Shown here one piece after another: positions 62,908 through 64,000 of a stretch of 64,000 bases of DNA. The notes below the pieces were generated by a model. It was given only the letters and a program-made list of their open reading frames with translations. It was not told the origin of the DNA and ran no database searches. Where the stretch lies: assembly GCF_000429445.1 (NCBI RefSeq), contig NZ_AUBW01000023.1:40098-104097 (forward strand). The letters are read 5' to 3'. The number at the start of each line of letters is the position of its first letter. Within the stretch, counting starts at the first letter, position 1. The translations under genes were made by a program, and so were the position numbers. This DNA is from Algoriphagus terrigena DSM 22685 (GTDB lineage: Bacteria > Bacteroidota > Bacteroidia > Cytophagales > Cyclobacteriaceae).

Positions 62908-63895
62908 CTAAGAAAACCCTTTCCTTCTGGCATTTTTGAAGTATAGATACCACCTCAGAAAGCTTTTTCTGTTTCCTGTTGAGAGGCCTCTGTGAATGTT
63001 CAAATTGGTTTTCAAATGTCCGAAAAATGACTCCAGGCCATTGGTTGATTTTGGAATTTTCGGATTGTCCAGGTAAGCAAAGAGGTTCGGCAACGCACTT
63101 TTTAATACAGAAAAGGAACGTCTCAACAGTTTGTGTTTATACCAAAACTTGCCCGTCAGGGGATTGACCGTTTTCTCATGAACAAACTGATGGTGTCTGC
63201 CATCCCATTGGGCGAGTTCGAGAAGCCAATAGCTGAGCTGTTGCTTGGTCTGGATCAGGTGTAGTGTAGACACAATTCTTCGAAGCTCCTGCCCGGGAAT
63301 GCTTTTAGGCCTACTGAAAAGCCATATTCTGCACATCCGCTGTACATGGATCACGCATCGCTGAAGGGTGACTTGGGGGCAAACTTTGCGGATTGCCCGG
63401 AGCAATGCCCGATGTCCATCGCAGGTAATAGACTCGATCTGCACTCCAAGGAGCAGTAGATTTTCCAGGTCTTCTTTGAGCTCTTCGTATCGTTCTGCAT
63501 CACTGAACCGATAGAGCTGGGTGAATTTGACGGTGTGGTCCCGATACAAAATCAAGCAAAGATCTCCGGTAAAATACGTGCCGTCAATGAGCAGATTTAC
63601 CCGCTCGGAGGGGTAAACCGACAGCATCGGGGGCTCCCTCAAATAGCTTTTAAAAAGCCGTTGAACAGTGCTCTTGCTCAGGCCGGTCTCTAGGACCAAC
63701 TGCTCAAAGGTGCGCTTTCCAACGACCCATTTTTCAAACCAAACAAACTGGTTGGATTTGGCTGCCGAAGGGTTGGAACCTGTGAAGAAAATGCCGCAAT
63801 TTTTACACTTATACCGCTGCTTGCCAGCCTGTTTTCCCCACTTGATGGAGTCCAGAAACCCACAGGCCCAACACCGCTTTTTTTGAAGTTTTCAT
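62908..63895 (-). CDS. Transposase (IS256 family, Zn-binding variant), frame interrupted
   Basis: From 63699 downward a 263-residue frame holds a DDE-type core: first Asp in LIDGTYF, second in ITCDGHRAL, Glu in NGLESFFGHLK, plus RCVIHVQRM. Upstream, an N-terminal zinc ribbon (CWACGF ... YKCKNCG) is in the same frame but has no start codon, and a TGA sits just before it. The only ATG (63895) is in a frame that must shift by one at the seven-base A-run (T-run 63878-63884 on the plus strand). Either a programmed shift or a homopolymer indel (mutation or error) is needed. Confidence 0.85.
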
Positions 63896-63907
63896 GAAAC
63901 AAAAAAA

Positions 63908-63933
63908 CCTTATTGAAACCAGTTTCAATAAGG
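63908..63933 (-). terminator. Hairpin with T-run just inside the IS end
   Basis: CCTTATTGAAAC and GTTTCAATAAGG form a perfect 12-bp stem with a 2-base gap. On the minus strand it is followed by seven T and then the transposase start. It would stop transcription entering from outside, protecting the element from external promoters. Confidence 0.75.
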
Positions 63934-63975
63934 TGTCTGTAATAATCTTACTGTCAGTAATTTAGAAGGTGTTTT

Positions 63976-63993
63976 ACCAACTATTTTTGACCA
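63976..63993 (-). repeat. Right terminal inverted repeat of the IS
   Basis: Reads ACCAACTATTTTTGACCA on the plus strand, the exact complement of 62732-62749. Confidence 0.9.
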
Positions 63994-64000
63994 TTAGACC

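Larger units (their letters stand above)
62732..63993 (-). mobile_element. Insertion sequence, IS256-type (Zn-binding variant)
   Basis: An element of about 1.26 kb bounded by 18-base inverted repeats TGGTCAAAAATAGTTGGT (62732-62749 and complement at 63976-63993). It carries one transposase gene on the minus strand and an inside-edge hairpin. The right end is near the window edge, so a target duplication cannot be judged. It is inserted just after the TlpA-like terminator. Confidence 0.9.

Noticed and set aside
1..64000. CRISPR array, prophage, toxin-antitoxin or defence island
   Set aside because: No regularly spaced repeats, no phage structural genes, and no recognised toxin, nuclease or restriction genes in the window.

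Overview
The window looks like chromosomal DNA of a Bacteroidota bacterium, most likely a Cytophagales member of the Cyclobacteriaceae/Algoriphagus type. The reasons are two secreted proteins with type IX secretion (T9SS) YPNP sorting tails, a TonB-dependent receptor with a carboxypeptidase-like N-terminal domain, a DUF5723 barrel protein, DUF4202 next to nirBD, PadR genes coupled to MacB/FtsX permeases, and several TAnnTTTG promoter boxes. Base composition is close to balanced. The genus is inference; no rRNA is present.

Layout. 1-5.1 kb (minus): a nitrite-assimilation operon, nirB > nirD > DUF4202 > a NarX-like PilJ/PAS/HisKA_3 sensor kinase cut by the window edge. 5.5-8.1 kb (plus): a small Cys-rich exported protein and a TonB-dependent receptor. 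8.2-11.3 kb: small unknown proteins, a ClC channel and a Csp-like Cys-rich helical protein. 11.5-21.9 kb: a complete potassium cluster, with an NtrC-type regulator, a 33-aa membrane microprotein, kdpF, kdpA, kdpB, kdpC, a porin, a KdpD sensor that lacks a kinase, and a separate histidine kinase. 22.2-28.6 kb: two PadR plus MacB-like permease cassettes. 28.7-31.7 kb: two divergent genes with lectin-like domains, separated by a tandem repeat. 31.7-32.8 kb: a decayed serine recombinase running into the terminator of a CAU tRNA.

33-50 kb is mostly core: HAD hydrolase, M50 protease, rhodanese, T9SS proteins, PASTA protein, M43 protease, NifU-like protein, Mrp, dnaG, ribBA, a tandem pair of exported paralogs, surE and a TPR histidine kinase. 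50-57 kb: substrate-binding-like protein, GH31 glucosidase, DUF5723 protein, SRPBCC protein and a D-threonine aldolase-like enzyme. 57.3-62.7 kb: alaS, gatB and a TlpA-like lipoprotein. 62.7-64.0 kb: an IS256-type (Zn-binding variant) insertion sequence.

Most notable: (1) a short dispersed element sits exactly between two ATGAAA copies at the starts of two exported-protein genes, with a hairpin kept despite sequence change; (2) a 14-codon fossil of surE marks a tandem duplication at 45.7-47.0 kb; (3) the kdp operon has a split sensor and an NtrC-type regulator instead of KdpD/KdpE; (4) a 26-bp perfect palindrome covers a promoter; (5) four TACGTA boxes lie between nirB and its divergent neighbour. 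I found no CRISPR array, prophage or defence island.
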